Assembly (NCBI GenBank): GCA_913043005.1
Contig: CAJWKU010000006.1
Coordinates: 1 to 64,000 of the forward strand
Origin: an uncultured Cryomorphaceae bacterium
GTDB lineage: Bacteria > Bacteroidota > Bacteroidia > Flavobacteriales > Schleiferiaceae
Direction: 5' to 3'
Length of the DNA stretch: 64,000 bases
Position 1 is the stretch's first letter. Every line of letters starts with the position of its first letter. Made by a program: the position numbers and the translations under genes. The notes beneath the pieces are model-generated. The model was not told the origin of the DNA. It saw only the letters and a list, made by a program, of their open reading frames with translations, and did not search any database. This document shows positions 8,414 to 18,253 of the stretch, in pieces.

Positions 8414-9139
8414 TTATATTAAGCAGGAGAGTGCAGACCATGGATGAGATGATGACGTATCTATTTTTTTTATAAAGGGTCTAAGTTTTTCCCATGCTAA
8501 TTCATCCATTTCGCCCTCCCAGACTAAGGGAACATGTTCCGTATGTATGGCGCATTGATCATAAAGTAGCAGACAATTGTAGGCGGCTTCGTTACTAGAT
8601 TCAACATGGAAAATTGTATGAAGTTGTATGGATTTATCTTTGATGACGGCCATTTCCATTCTATTTCCATTTCTATGAACTCGTACACTTTCACCATTGG
8701 TCTTTAGCCATCGTTCCGCATTATGGGCCATTAGAGGGACGAAATTCAAATTTTCTGGAAATATACTCGGGAAACGAAAGTGAAGTTCCATTCCTGATTC
8801 AATAGCTAGACGATTCCATTCATTTCCTTCTGGATCAAGAGGTTTTAACCATTCTTCTTGAATCCCGACCCATGACTCGGGATACCATGCGCCAAAATCT
8901 TCTTCTCCAAAAAGTAGAGTGTTAGAAAATTCTTGACTGTTAGAATTAAACCAGGAGATAAAATCCTCAAAACCCATTGAAATAACTGAACCGAGAGGTT
9001 TTTTGTCATTTTTAGAGCATAATAAAAAATTAACTCCGTCTGATTTTCCGATAGTCAAAATGATTTGATCTTTCGCCATGAGTTTCACATCTGGAAAGGG
9101 AACCCATGAATGCGGAAAAGGATTACTTCCAGTTTCCAC
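8414..9139 (-). CDS. DUF3822-type conserved protein
   Basis: 241 residues, no signal peptide and no membrane segment. The sequence and its place directly before rsmD fit DUF3822, a Bacteroidota family of unknown function. A strand-rich N-terminal half (QIILTIGKSDGVNFLLCS) and a second half with NAERWLKTNGESVRVHRN and LHTIFHVESSNEAAYNCLL suggest the two repeated halves of an actin-like/pilus-assembly ATPase-like fold, which is a guess from family resemblance. The start at 9139 overlaps the upstream gene by 17 bp. A shorter start at Met21 (8 residues before GKSDG) is possible and fits the family better. Confidence 0.6.
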   Translation of the reverse strand: METGSNPFPHSWVPFPDVKLMAKDQIILTIGKSDGVNFLLCSKNDKKPLGSVISMGFEDFISWFNSNSQEFSNTLLFGEEDFGAWYPESWVGIQEEWLKPLDPEGNEWNRLAIESGMELHFRFPSIFPENLNFVPLMAHNAERWLKTNGESVRVHRNGNRMEMAVIKDKSIQLHTIFHVESSNEAAYNCLLLYDQCAIHTEHVPLVWEGEMDELAWEKLRPFIKKIDTSSSHPWSALSCLI

Positions 9140-9761
9140 TCAAAGTTGGTTCTGTCAGTGATCCAACACTTAAAGCATCTATGCGCAGTCCTAAAATAAG
9201 GGATTTATAATCGTCATAGATATCATGAAAAAAGTCTTGATTTGTTGCTTTAATTTCAAAAACTTGAACTCTAACACCATTTCTGTCAACATGTCCAGTA
9301 GCTATCTTAAATTCTGTGGAATCTTGAGCAAACGGAATGAATCGAAGGTCAGAAACATCAAAGTCGTCATCAAATAACTCTCGATTAGAAGAAATCAGTT
9401 TGTCTTTAGCAGATGTCTGTCCAATTATTCGGTAAATGATCGTGTCTTTTAACATATCAGTCTGATATATTTTATCATATTTCATAAAGGAACTATCCTT
9501 TCTCTCAATAATACTTACTTGTGCATTATCTAAAAAAGTAATGAGATCGTCAAAATTATTTGAGTATTGGTTGTATTCAGACTTAAAGATCAATTGGGCC
9601 TCTCTTAGCTGTTCTAATCTATTTGTTATTTTTTCATAACGTTTCTCCTTTATTGAAGCAAACTCGATTGGCTGCATAATTATTCTGTAAATCCTGTAGG
9701 ATAGAACTAAAGTTATTATCCCTAGTGCAATTCTTATGTAAAAAATGTTACGTGAAGTCAT
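9123..9761 (-). CDS. Membrane-anchored coiled-coil protein, conserved in Bacteroidota
   Basis: 212 residues. One N-terminal membrane helix (residues about 8-26, RIALGIITLVLSYRIYRII) is followed by a charged helical, probably coiled-coil, segment (EKRYEKITNRLEQLREAQL). The rest is soluble, rich in Asp and beta-prone. The order of IMxPIxF, KEKRYEKI and FDDLITFLD resembles a conserved flavobacterial protein that I remember next to DUF3822. It has a pseudopilin-like layout but lacks an obvious prepilin cleavage site. The sidedness is unknown. It overlaps the DUF3822 gene by 17 bp, so the two are probably made together. Function unknown. Confidence 0.65.
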   Translation of the reverse strand: MTSRNIFYIRIALGIITLVLSYRIYRIIMQPIEFASIKEKRYEKITNRLEQLREAQLIFKSEYNQYSNNFDDLITFLDNAQVSIIERKDSSFMKYDKIYQTDMLKDTIIYRIIGQTSAKDKLISSNRELFDDDFDVSDLRFIPFAQDSTEFKIATGHVDRNGVRVQVFEIKATNQDFFHDIYDDYKSLILGLRIDALSVGSLTEPTLSGNWK

Positions 9762-9822
9762 GATAAAAAAAGTTTTCGCAACGAAATTATGAAATATTAC
9801 CTTGCTACCTTGCTACTTAACT

Positions 9823-11232
9823 GTGAATTATACAACACTTTATAATATTTTTCTAAAGGAGTTCCCTTGGACCCCCACCGAAGACCAGGAAAAATGCCTT
9901 AGGGGATTGGCTCATCTTTTTATTCCGGAAAAAAACCAACTAAAAAAAGATGATGTTTTTTTACTTTTAGGTTATGCTGGAACAGGCAAAACAACTGTAG
10001 TTCAGGCCTTTTCAAAGGCATTAAAGTATATTGGGTGGAGCTCTGTTTTAGGTGCCCCTACTGGGAGAGCAGCAAAAATATTACAGGGAACATGGGGTCA
10101 GCGGGCTTGGACCTTACATCGGATGTTATATATATCAGTTAGGGGCTCAGATGGAGTTTTTAAGAGAATCCGAAGAAAAAACAAGGGTAGTAGACTCATT
10201 TTTATCATTGATGAAGCTTCTATGATTTCAGATTCTAGAGAAAATGGTCAAATATTGAACGATTTATTAAATTTTGTTAGATCAGGTAAGGACTGTAAAT
10301 TAATTTTAGTCGGGGATGAAGCCCAATTGCCTCCCGTTGGACAGATCGATAGCCCAGCGTTAAGCCTAGAAATTCTATTAAATTCTTATAGCATTAAAGC
10401 CCATGTTTCATTGCTGAGCAGTGTCATGCGACAATCTGGTGATTCTGGTATTTTAAGCACTGCGACGGATTTACGTAATGCACTATTTTCAAAGTCATCA
10501 TTTTTTCCTGTCCTGAGATCAAGTAAAGAGGTGCGTTTTATTAATGATCTTCAAGAATTGCATGAAAGTTTAGAGAGTTCTTTTTCTCATACTGATAATG
10601 ATTCTGTTCTTATTACACGTTCTAATGCTCGTGCTGTTTTGTATAACGAACAAATTCGGTCAACACTTTTAGGTTATGAGGATATAATAAATGCTGGAGA
10701 TTTAGTAATGGTAGTCCAAAATAATGAAAACTGGCTTGATCAAAAAGATGGAGCAGGATTTATAGCAAATGGAGATATGTTAGAAGTGCTTTCATGGAGA
10801 AATGAAGAGAAAAAATATGGATTGAGATTTGCAGATGCTACATTGGCTTGGGCGGATATGGATGCTCCGTCTTTTGAAGCAAAAATCATTTTGGATACTT
10901 TATCGTCAAAAACCTCACGATTATCAAAGGATCAATCATCATCATTATATTCTCAAATAATGGATGAATTTAAAAAATCAGGTTTGGATAAGTTGGCTCG
11001 GTCTTCATTTTTTAGAAACCACCCTTACGGTCAAGCACTACAATTAAAATTCGGATATTCTCTTACCGCCCATAAGGCTCAAGGTGGGCAATGGAACGAG
11101 GTTTTTGTGGAAAAACCCTATACAGATAATCCTAGTGGTAAAGAATATATTCGTTGGATGTATACTTCTTTTACAAGGGCTAAGAAGAGGTTATATCTTA
11201 TTGGATTTTCAGAAGGTCATGATGAGAGATAG
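9823..11232 (+). CDS. RecD/PIF1-like AAA ATP-dependent helicase
   Basis: Superfamily 1B-like DNA helicase of about 470 residues. Walker A GYAGTGKTT is at residues 50-58. Walker B LIFIIDEASM has its D-E at 130-131. An adenine-contacting Q lies in FPWTPTEDQ near the start. The C-terminal UvrD_C_2-type motif SLTAHKAQGGQWNEVFVE (around residue 415) precedes YTSFTRAKKRLYLIGF. No ATG opens the frame. GTG at 9823 is chosen because the family begins just before the TEDQ motif. A TTG at 9802 is the alternative but falls inside a TACCTTGC direct repeat. Family members act in DNA repair or replication restart. The HAD gene follows immediately. Confidence 0.85.
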   Translation: MNYTTLYNIFLKEFPWTPTEDQEKCLRGLAHLFIPEKNQLKKDDVFLLLGYAGTGKTTVVQAFSKALKYIGWSSVLGAPTGRAAKILQGTWGQRAWTLHRMLYISVRGSDGVFKRIRRKNKGSRLIFIIDEASMISDSRENGQILNDLLNFVRSGKDCKLILVGDEAQLPPVGQIDSPALSLEILLNSYSIKAHVSLLSSVMRQSGDSGILSTATDLRNALFSKSSFFPVLRSSKEVRFINDLQELHESLESSFSHTDNDSVLITRSNARAVLYNEQIRSTLLGYEDIINAGDLVMVVQNNENWLDQKDGAGFIANGDMLEVLSWRNEEKKYGLRFADATLAWADMDAPSFEAKIILDTLSSKTSRLSKDQSSSLYSQIMDEFKKSGLDKLARSSFFRNHPYGQALQLKFGYSLTAHKAQGGQWNEVFVEKPYTDNPSGKEYIRWMYTSFTRAKKRLYLIGFSEGHDER

Positions 11233-11233
11233 T

Positions 11234-11971
11234 ATGAGGTTTCAATTATTTTTTGATCTTGACAGAACCCTTTGGAATTATGAAAAAAATGTTGATGCTG
11301 TTTTGATTAATCTTATTAATTGCTTCTCAGAATTATCAGGTCTAAAACCCAATGAAGCATGCACGAAGTTTAAAAGTATAAATGAAGAACTATGGGTTGA
11401 TATGCAAAAAAAAATATATCCTATCAGTCATGTTCGAAATCGGAGATTTTTTCTATGGATTAGTCATTTCCTTCCAGAAATGAAACCAATTTTAAGAATA
11501 AATATTGCAAAAAATCTAGAACAATTTTTTTTGTCAAAAACACCAGATATGAATCATTCATATCCGAATGCAATTAATACTTTACTCGATCTACACGATC
11601 AGGGATTTAAACTAAATGTTATAACTAATGGTACAAGAGATTCACAAGAAAGAAAAATTAAATCCTTGGGCTTAAATCATATTTTATCACAGATAATAAC
11701 TTCGGATCAGGTTCATTCCTATAAACCTCAGCCTTCGATTTTTAAAAATGCTTTTAAGCGCTCAAAATGTCGACCAAAGGATGCAATAATGATTGGTGAC
11801 TCCTTAAAATGCGACATGCTAGGTGGAAAACGGGTGGGAATGAAAACAATATGGTTTAATCAATTTAATTTTACTTGTTCAACTAAAAATATAGAATTAA
11901 TGAGCAATGTAGATGTTGAATTTTCTGATTGGAAAAACTTTCGTTCTGCTTTAGGTTCAATTCTTGAATAA
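11234..11971 (+). CDS. YjjG-type HAD pyrimidine nucleotidase
   Basis: Haloacid-dehalogenase-superfamily phosphatase, about 245 residues. Motif I is FFDLDRTLWNYEKN with the nucleophile and acid Asp pair. Motif II is VITNGTRDSQ. The motif III Lys lies in SYKPQPSIFKNAF, and motif IV is MIGDSLKCDMLGG. The combination matches the YjjG group, which dephosphorylates dUMP, dTMP and damaged pyrimidine nucleotides (family knowledge). ATGs at 11219 and 11222 would add a few residues and overlap the helicase stop. ATG 11234 is preferred because homologues start close to motif I. The much longer upstream reading into the helicase is rejected. The neighbour suggests shared DNA-maintenance housekeeping. Confidence 0.82.
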   Translation: MRFQLFFDLDRTLWNYEKNVDAVLINLINCFSELSGLKPNEACTKFKSINEELWVDMQKKIYPISHVRNRRFFLWISHFLPEMKPILRINIAKNLEQFFLSKTPDMNHSYPNAINTLLDLHDQGFKLNVITNGTRDSQERKIKSLGLNHILSQIITSDQVHSYKPQPSIFKNAFKRSKCRPKDAIMIGDSLKCDMLGGKRVGMKTIWFNQFNFTCSTKNIELMSNVDVEFSDWKNFRSALGSILE

Positions 11972-11994
11972 GCTCAAGGGCGGGCCTGTGCCCC

Positions 11995-12002
11995 TATCTT
12001 TG
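11995..12002 (+). promoter_or_regulatory. -7 promoter element for icmF
   Basis: TATCTTTG is a perfect TAnnTTTG match ending 20 bp before the ATG at 12023. The implied leader is about 10-15 nt, too short for a cobalamin riboswitch. No clear -33 TTG at the expected distance. Confidence 0.5.
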
Positions 12003-12022
12003 CATTTAAAGCTCAACAAATT

Positions 12023-15000
12023 ATGGCTGAAGTAAAACCTTATTCTCCAAAGAATAGCATTCGAATTGTAACTGCGGCTTCTTTGTTTGATGGTCATGAT
12101 GTTAGTATTAACATTATGAGGAGAATCCTTCAATCAAGCGGTGCTGAAGTCATACATTTAGGACATGATCGTAGCGTTGAAGATGTTGTAAATACTGCAA
12201 TTCAAGAGGATGCAAATGCTATTGCGATGACATCATATCAAGGGGGGCATCTAGAGTACTTCAAGTATATGTTTGATTTGCTTCAAGAGATGGGCGGTGA
12301 GAATATAAAAATATTTGGTGGCGGAGGAGGAACAATATTGCCCGTTGAAATCAAGGAACTTGAAGATTATGGGATAACAAAAATTTATCATCCTGATGAT
12401 GGAAGATCTATGGGACTTCAGGGTATGATTAATGATCTTTTGAAGAAATGCGATTATCCAATAGGGAATAAAGTGGATCACATTGTGAAAGAGGCTTTAG
12501 ATGGACTTTCAAAATCTATAGCCCGGCTTATATCGAGTGCAGAGAATTTCCCTACTCATTTTTCTAAAGTGTTGCCATTAATAGAAAAGAAAATAACAGA
12601 GAATAATTTACCTCCTGTACTTGGGATAACAGGTACAGGTGGTGCTGGAAAGAGCTCCTTAGTTGATGAATTAGTAAGACGATTCTTGACGGATCATCCT
12701 GATCAGAAAATTGGAATTCTTTCTGTTGATCCAACAAAGAGGAAGAGTGGCGGAGCTTTATTGGGTGATCGAATTCGAATGAACTCTATTCAAAATACTA
12801 GGGTATATATGCGATCTCTTGCGACAAGACAGAGTAATCTTGCTTTAAGTAAACATATTTCACAGGCATTGAAAATATTGAAAGCTGCAAGTTTTGACCT
12901 TATTATTTTAGAGACCAGTGGTATCGGACAATCAGATACTGAAATCCTTGAGCATTCTGATGCGTCTTTGTATGTTATGACCCCGGAATATGGAGCGTCT
13001 ACCCAGCTAGAAAAAATAGATATGCTTGATTTTGCAGATTTAATTTCTTTAAATAAGCTAGATAAACGTGGTGCTTTAGATGCTCTTAGAGATGTAAAAA
13101 AACAGGTTCAGCGCAACCAGAATCGGTGGGATGAAAACCTTGATAATATGCCTGTTTTTGGCACAATGGCTTCTCAATTCAATGATCCTGGAACTAATAG
13201 ACTATACAGGGCTATCATGGAGACGCTAATGACTAAATTGAAAAGAAAGAATATATCTTTTGATTCGAATAGAATTGAAGCTGATAGTGAAAAAAATTAT
13301 ATAATTCCTGCTAACCGCACAAGATATTTAAGTGAAATTTCAGAATGTGTTCGTGATTATAATACATGGGTTAAAAATCAATCTGATATTGCCGACACCT
13401 TGTATTCTTTTGATCGCACCATGAAAGAGATAACTCAACTCAATTTAAACGATTCAAAAGATTCTCTAGAAGTCATCCTCAAGGCCAACAAAAAAGTTGA
13501 AACGAATTTGGATCCCGATAATTGGGAGGCAATCAAAGGTTGGGAAGAACTGAAGAAACGTTATTTAGCTTCTGATTATGTTTATCAAGTTCGGGGAAAA
13601 GATATACATGTGGATACCCATGTAACAAGTCTTTCAAACCAAAAAATACCTAAGGTTGTTACTCCAAATTATAGGTCTTGGGGAGATATATTAAGATGGA
13701 TTCTTCAAGAAAATGTACCGGGTTCATTCCCTTACACATCAGGAATATATTCTTTTAAGCGAAAGGGTGAGGACCCGACCAGAATGTTTGCTGGTGAAGG
13801 TGGTCCCGAGAGGACAAATAAGAGGTTTCATTATGTATCTAAGGGAACTCCGGCTAAACGGCTCTCAACTGCATTTGACTCTGTTACTCTATATGGTCAT
13901 GATCCGCATCGAAGACCGGATATTTACGGGAAAATTGGTAATGCGGGCGTAAGTGTGAGCTGTTTGGATGATGCGAAGAAATTATATTCTGGTTTTGATT
14001 TGTGTCATGCAGCTACATCAGTATCAATGACTATAAATGGCCCTGCTCCTATGCTTCTGGGTTTCTTTTTGAATGCCGCGATTGATCAACAATGCGAGCT
14101 ATATATAATTGAAAATAATTTGGTTGCTGATGTTAAGTCTTTTAAGAAAAAAAAATATAAAGATTTGGGACTTACACCACCAGAATACTCGGGTGATTTA
14201 CCAATAGGGAATGATGGTCTAGGCCTGCTTTTGCTGGGTTTGACTGGAGATGAAGTACTTCCTCATGATATTTATAATAAAATAAAAGCTAAAGCATTAA
14301 GTGCAGCTCGGGGAACTGTGCAATCAGATATCTTGAAGGAAGATCAGGCTCAGAATACTTGTATATTTTCAACGGAATTTGCTTTAAGATTGATGGGTGA
14401 TGTCCAGGAATACTTCATACAAAAGAAAGTTCGAAACTTTTATTCCGTTTCAATATCCGGATATCATATTGCAGAAGCTGGCGCTAATCCAATAACTCAA
14501 CTTGCATTTACTCTTTCAAATGGTTTTACCTATGTTGAGTATTATTTGAGTCGGGGAATGGATATCAATCTTTTCGGTCCAAATCTAAGTTTTTTCTTTT
14601 CTAACGGAATTGATCCGGAATATGCTGTAATTGGAAGAGTCGCACGCAGAATTTGGGCAAAGGCACTCAAAATAAAGTATGGTGCGAATGATCGATCTCA
14701 AATGTTAAAGTACCATATTCAGACTTCTGGAAGATCGTTGCATGCTCAAGAAATAAGTTTCAATGATATTAGAACAACACTTCAGGCGCTGTATGCCATT
14801 TATGATAATTGCAATTCTTTGCACACCAATGCATATGACGAAGCCATTACGACTCCTACTGAGGAGAGCGTTAGAAGGGCAATGGCGATTCAATTGATAA
14901 TAAATAATGAATTGGGTCTAGCCAAAAATGAAAATCCATTGCAAGGGTCATTCATCATTGAAGAACTTACGGAATTAGTTGAGGAGGCTGTAATGATTGA

Positions 15001-15409
15001 ATTTGATCGTATTACAGATCGAGGGGGAGTCTTGGGCGCTATGGAAACAATGTATCAACGAGGAAAAATTCAAGAAGAGTCCATGCATTATGAAATGCTC
15101 AAGCATACTGGTGAATATCCAATAATTGGAGTAAATACATTTTTAAGTAAAGAAGGTTCACCTACTTTAATCCCAGGTGAGGTTATTCGTGCAACGGAGG
15201 ATGAAAAGGAAAATCAAATTCGAACTGTCGGTATGGTTCAGGAGGTAGCAGGCGTTAAGTCAATCAAGGCTCTTGAAGCCATTCAGAGAGCTGCTTTGAA
15301 TAATAATAACATATTTGAATCCATTATGGAGGCTTCTAAGGTTTGTTCTTTAGGTCAAATGACTAAGGCTATGTTTGCTGTGGGTGGTCAATATCGTAGA
15401 AATATGTAA
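12023..15409 (+). CDS. icmF: Fused isobutyryl-CoA mutase IcmF
   Basis: Adenosylcobalamin-dependent acyl-CoA mutase with its own G-protein chaperone in one 1128-residue chain. The order is: a B12-binding domain at about 14-140 ([17 protein letters not shown], then [18 protein letters not shown]); a MeaI-type GTPase with P-loop [12 protein letters not shown] near 200-211 and the switch region [20 protein letters not shown]; then the mutase TIM barrel from about 540 to the end ([42 protein letters not shown]). This domain order is diagnostic for IcmF. Known reactions are isobutyryl-CoA to n-butyryl-CoA and, in some, pivalyl-CoA to isovaleryl-CoA. It links valine or branched-acid breakdown to beta-oxidation. 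The gene stands alone with its own promoter. Confidence 0.95.
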   Translation: MAEVKPYSPKNSIRIVTAASLFDGHDVSINIMRRILQSSGAEVIHLGHDRSVEDVVNTAIQEDANAIAMTSYQGGHLEYFKYMFDLLQEMGGENIKIFGGGGGTILPVEIKELEDYGITKIYHPDDGRSMGLQGMINDLLKKCDYPIGNKVDHIVKEALDGLSKSIARLISSAENFPTHFSKVLPLIEKKITENNLPPVLGITGTGGAGKSSLVDELVRRFLTDHPDQKIGILSVDPTKRKSGGALLGDRIRMNSIQNTRVYMRSLATRQSNLALSKHISQALKILKAASFDLIILETSGIGQSDTEILEHSDASLYVMTPEYGASTQLEKIDMLDFADLISLNKLDKRGALDALRDVKKQVQRNQNRWDENLDNMPVFGTMASQFNDPGTNRLYRAIMETLMTKLKRKNISFDSNRIEADSEKNYIIPANRTRYLSEISECVRDYNTWVKNQSDIADTLYSFDRTMKEITQLNLNDSKDSLEVILKANKKVETNLDPDNWEAIKGWEELKKRYLASDYVYQVRGKDIHVDTHVTSLSNQKIPKVVTPNYRSWGDILRWILQENVPGSFPYTSGIYSFKRKGEDPTRMFAGEGGPERTNKRFHYVSKGTPAKRLSTAFDSVTLYGHDPHRRPDIYGKIGNAGVSVSCLDDAKKLYSGFDLCHAATSVSMTINGPAPMLLGFFLNAAIDQQCELYIIENNLVADVKSFKKKKYKDLGLTPPEYSGDLPIGNDGLGLLLLGLTGDEVLPHDIYNKIKAKALSAARGTVQSDILKEDQAQNTCIFSTEFALRLMGDVQEYFIQKKVRNFYSVSISGYHIAEAGANPITQLAFTLSNGFTYVEYYLSRGMDINLFGPNLSFFFSNGIDPEYAVIGRVARRIWAKALKIKYGANDRSQMLKYHIQTSGRSLHAQEISFNDIRTTLQALYAIYDNCNSLHTNAYDEAITTPTEESVRRAMAIQLIINNELGLAKNENPLQGSFIIEELTELVEEAVMIEFDRITDRGGVLGAMETMYQRGKIQEESMHYEMLKHTGEYPIIGVNTFLSKEGSPTLIPGEVIRATEDEKENQIRTVGMVQEVAGVKSIKALEAIQRAALNNNNIFESIMEASKVCSLGQMTKAMFAVGGQYRRNM

Positions 15410-15478
15410 TTTTTTTTTATTTTTCATCAATCTTTTGTCAATTTACCAATACTGAAAACTGAAAATGTCTGATACTTT

Positions 15479-15503
15479 TAACGACCTAATTAATTGGTCG
15501 TTA
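15479..15503. terminator. Inverted repeat between icmF and xth
   Basis: TAACGACC (15479-15486) and GGTCGTTA (15496-15503) form an 8-bp stem around a 9-base AT loop, 70 bp after the icmF stop and 14 bp before the xth start. It is followed by TTATCTTC rather than a clean T run, so it could be a weak terminator or an operator overlapping the xth leader. Confidence 0.45.
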
Positions 15504-15516
15504 TTATCTTCACTAA

Positions 15517-16275
15517 ATGAAAATTATTTCTTGGAACGTAAACGGTATTCGTTCTGCCGGATCAAAAGGTCTTTTAGATCAATTAGCTAAATGGGATGCA
15601 GATATTATTTGTTTTCAAGAGACTAAGGCTACTGAAGATCAAGTTGCTGAAGTTTTGTTTGGATCGGGTTATAATGTTATCGCGCATTCTGCTCAGAAGA
15701 AGGGATATAGTGGAACAGCACTAATTTCAAAATTGGAACCTCTTTCATATAAAGTTGGATTGGGTATAGATGATCATGATGGAGAAGGGAGGCTCATTGT
15801 TGCGGAATTTCCTGAATATTATGTTGCAACAGCCTATGTACCAAACTCGAAGGGGGATCTTTCCCGAATTCCAAATAGAAAAGCTTGGGATGCTGATATT
15901 GCTGAAATATTGAAGGATTACGATCTTAAAAAACCAGTTATCTATTGTGGCGATTTAAATGTTGCCCATAAGCCTATTGATCTGGCCAATCCTAGGAGTA
16001 ACTATAACAAAACTCCTGGTTATACTCAAACTGAAATTGATGGCTTTGATAACTTTTTAAATAATGGCTTTGTTGATTCATGGCGTAATCTTCATCCAGA
16101 AGAAGTAAAATATTCATGGTGGAGTATGCGCTCTGGAGCGCGCTCTAGAAATATTGGTTGGAGATTAGATTATCATTTAGTTTCAGAGCGATTGATGTCA
16201 AGAGTTGTTTTGACAGATATTTTAAACGATGAATATGGGAGTGATCATTGCCCAGTTTATTTGGAAATCAAATAG
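15517..16275 (+). CDS. xth: Exodeoxyribonuclease III / AP endonuclease
   Basis: Repairs abasic sites and 3' blocked ends. 252 residues, normal length for the ExoIII family. Motifs in order: MKIISWNVNGIRSAGSKG (catalytic Asn), DIICFQETKA (metal-binding Glu), TAYVPNSKGD, YCGDLNVAHKPIDL (Asp and Asn), WRLDYHLVSERL, and the terminal YGSDHCPV with the catalytic Asp-His. ATG 15517 lies shortly after an inverted repeat. The 3' end overlaps the convergent O-antigen-ligase-like gene by 19 bp. Identification is secure. Confidence 0.95.
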   Translation: MKIISWNVNGIRSAGSKGLLDQLAKWDADIICFQETKATEDQVAEVLFGSGYNVIAHSAQKKGYSGTALISKLEPLSYKVGLGIDDHDGEGRLIVAEFPEYYVATAYVPNSKGDLSRIPNRKAWDADIAEILKDYDLKKPVIYCGDLNVAHKPIDLANPRSNYNKTPGYTQTEIDGFDNFLNNGFVDSWRNLHPEEVKYSWWSMRSGARSRNIGWRLDYHLVSERLMSRVVLTDILNDEYGSDHCPVYLEIK

Positions 16276-18191
16276 TTCTTTCTCTCTTTTTTCTTTTTGG
16301 TTTTAAACGTTTGAAATTGGTTAAAGAGTTCTTGGTCGTTGAGGTTTTCACGATTTTTAATTGTCTTTTTTAATCCTTGATGGGAGGTATTTTTTGGACA
16401 TTTCCTTAGTGATTTGATAACGGTTTTGACATAATTTTCAGATTGATATTGATCAGGGTTCAAGAATGCAGATATAAGCACCCGCGCAGATTCTTCTGCT
16501 TTATCTAATCTAAGAAGGTTATTCGCGTAAGCGATTTGACCACCAGGGTGCCTTGGGGATATTTTTAACAATTTCTGATATATGTTTTCAGCTTTATTCA
16601 ATTCACCTCTGTAGCTGTAAAGGTTACCCAATTGAAAAAGGGTAACAACATGATTTGGATGAATTTCTAAAGCCTCCATGAAAAAAATTTCAGCTTTTAT
16701 GAAGTCCCTAGGTCCAAACTTACCTGTATTTGATTTTTGAGCTTCGCCAAACATGCTTCCCATACCAGAAAAATAGATTAATGGGTTTCCATATCTATCA
16801 AGTTCATTCCAGGAATTAATCGCCTTATTTACAGTTTTTCCAATATTTTGAGCATCACGATTAGAGTTTTTTTTCAAGACAATTTGATTTTGCCGATCAC
16901 CTTCAATAGCCTTAGAGCTGGCATAAGAAAGACACAATAGGAATAATATGATGATCGGATAAATAAATTTTTTTGTTACAAAATTTATTGACTTCACCTC
17001 TTCACTTATTATGAATCCAGCGATGAGCATAAATGGCCCATATATTGCCATTCGCTCTAAGGGAAATTCAAAAAAAGAATATATTGTTACAATCACCAGC
17101 ACAGCTCCTGAGGAATATTGATCAATTGATTTATTTTCTCTAATTCTTTTAAACCAGGAGATCCAGAGAAGAATAAAGAAAAAACTAAAAAGACTAAATC
17201 CAATTATCCCATTTTCCGATAAAATCCATAAAAAATCATTATGAGGTCGAACTTCTGAAGTTATTCCCTCTGCAACACTAGGATTGGTTCCTTCTAACCC
17301 GTATTTCGGAAAAGCTATTCGCCATTGACCAGAACCAATTCCATTAACTGGAGATGATTCTAGCATATCTAAAGAATGACCCCAGAAAATGCCACGAATC
17401 CTTAAATTTGTTGGATCTAATAAACGATTTTGAATTTTGGGTTGGCTCAAAATGGCGATAGCTATAAATACAATTCCAGCAGATGCTAGCCATACTTTTT
17501 TTCTAGGTCTCCATCCAGATAGGGTTGTGATTATTACAGAAATCAGGCTTGCTAGGAAGATACTTCTTGTTTGAGACAGTATAATTGAAATTATGCCGAG
17601 AAACAATATGAATAAATATAATCCTTTATTTTTTTGACTTTTATAAATCATTAACACTGTAATGGGCATGGTAATCGCAATTGCCGATGCATTAAAATTT
17701 TTGTGACCCATTAGGCCGGTAACTCCATAAGGTTCAGTAAGAGCACTATTTGTAGTAGAAAAGTCTACTAGGTAATAGATAGAAATCATCGCACCGAACC
17801 CCACAATGGTATTGGCAATAAAAGGATGGACGCTTCCTTTTTCGTTTTTAAAATTTGATCCCAAAAAAAGAAATGCAGTATATCCTAAATATCTAAAAGA
17901 TGCTAGCTTCCATTCTGAAAGGGCGCTAATGTCAACTATGAAATATCCCAGAAATGACCACAAGACAAGAGCGCTCCAAACTAGTAAAAGATTTGGTATT
18001 ACTATTTTTTGCTTGAACTTGGCAAATGAATAAACAGTTAAGCTTATTGCAAATAAGCTCCATCCAAGTTGAAGTGGCCAATGACTGGGATCACCCAGTT
18101 CTGAGAATCTGTCAAAGCTTGGTATTAAAGCCATAAAACTACCAACGATTAGGCCAGGCCAGTGCTGTTCTTTTGTAGTCAGGTCATTCAT
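16257..18191 (-). CDS. O-antigen ligase (WaaL/Wzy_C)-like membrane protein with TPR tail
   Basis: 644 residues. The N-terminal two thirds has many hydrophobic helices (for example LFILFLGIISIILSQTRSIF and VLVIVTIYSFFEFPLERM). The large loop holds the family core: GHKNFNASAIAITM, SQTRS, and WRIAFPKYGLEG to RPHNDFLWILSENG, where RPHNDFL is the O-antigen-ligase/Wzy_C signature. Residues about 500-580 form at least two tetratricopeptide repeats (NHVVTLFQLGNLYSYRGELN, then HPGGQIAYANNLLRLDKAEE). The last residues are very basic. It may transfer polysaccharide to lipid A core or to protein at the periplasmic face of the inner membrane. It stands alone between the xth end and the rplI terminator. 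Confidence 0.85.
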   Translation of the reverse strand: MNDLTTKEQHWPGLIVGSFMALIPSFDRFSELGDPSHWPLQLGWSLFAISLTVYSFAKFKQKIVIPNLLLVWSALVLWSFLGYFIVDISALSEWKLASFRYLGYTAFLFLGSNFKNEKGSVHPFIANTIVGFGAMISIYYLVDFSTTNSALTEPYGVTGLMGHKNFNASAIAITMPITVLMIYKSQKNKGLYLFILFLGIISIILSQTRSIFLASLISVIITTLSGWRPRKKVWLASAGIVFIAIAILSQPKIQNRLLDPTNLRIRGIFWGHSLDMLESSPVNGIGSGQWRIAFPKYGLEGTNPSVAEGITSEVRPHNDFLWILSENGIIGFSLFSFFFILLWISWFKRIRENKSIDQYSSGAVLVIVTIYSFFEFPLERMAIYGPFMLIAGFIISEEVKSINFVTKKFIYPIIILFLLCLSYASSKAIEGDRQNQIVLKKNSNRDAQNIGKTVNKAINSWNELDRYGNPLIYFSGMGSMFGEAQKSNTGKFGPRDFIKAEIFFMEALEIHPNHVVTLFQLGNLYSYRGELNKAENIYQKLLKISPRHPGGQIAYANNLLRLDKAEESARVLISAFLNPDQYQSENYVKTVIKSLRKCPKNTSHQGLKKTIKNRENLNDQELFNQFQTFKTKKKKERKNYLISK

Positions 18192-18202
18192 GTCTCTAAA
18201 TT

Positions 18203-18233
18203 AAAAAACCCCGCTTAGTTAGCAGGGTTTTTT
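18203..18233 (-). terminator. Intrinsic terminator of the rpsF-rpsR-rplI operon
   Basis: AAAAAACCCCGCT (18203-18215) can pair with AGCAGGGTTTTTT (about 18221-18233) with one mismatch around a short TAGTT loop. Flanking A and T runs make it usable on both strands. It lies 21 bp after the rplI stop codon, read on the minus strand. Confidence 0.85.
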
Positions 18234-18253
18234 ATTGTTAAAATGTGAGAATT

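Noticed and set aside
9799-9816. TACCTTGC direct repeat as a promoter for the helicase gene
   Set aside because: It differs from TAnnTTTG in the critical TTTG part and probably arose by short duplication; left uncalled.
11084-11233. Upstream extension of the HAD protein from an earlier ATG
   Set aside because: The added residues are the helicase gene read in another frame, and the HAD family starts just before motif I at 11234.
11972-12022. Cobalamin riboswitch before icmF
   Set aside because: The gap is only 51 bp and the promoter element is inside it; no room for the aptamer.
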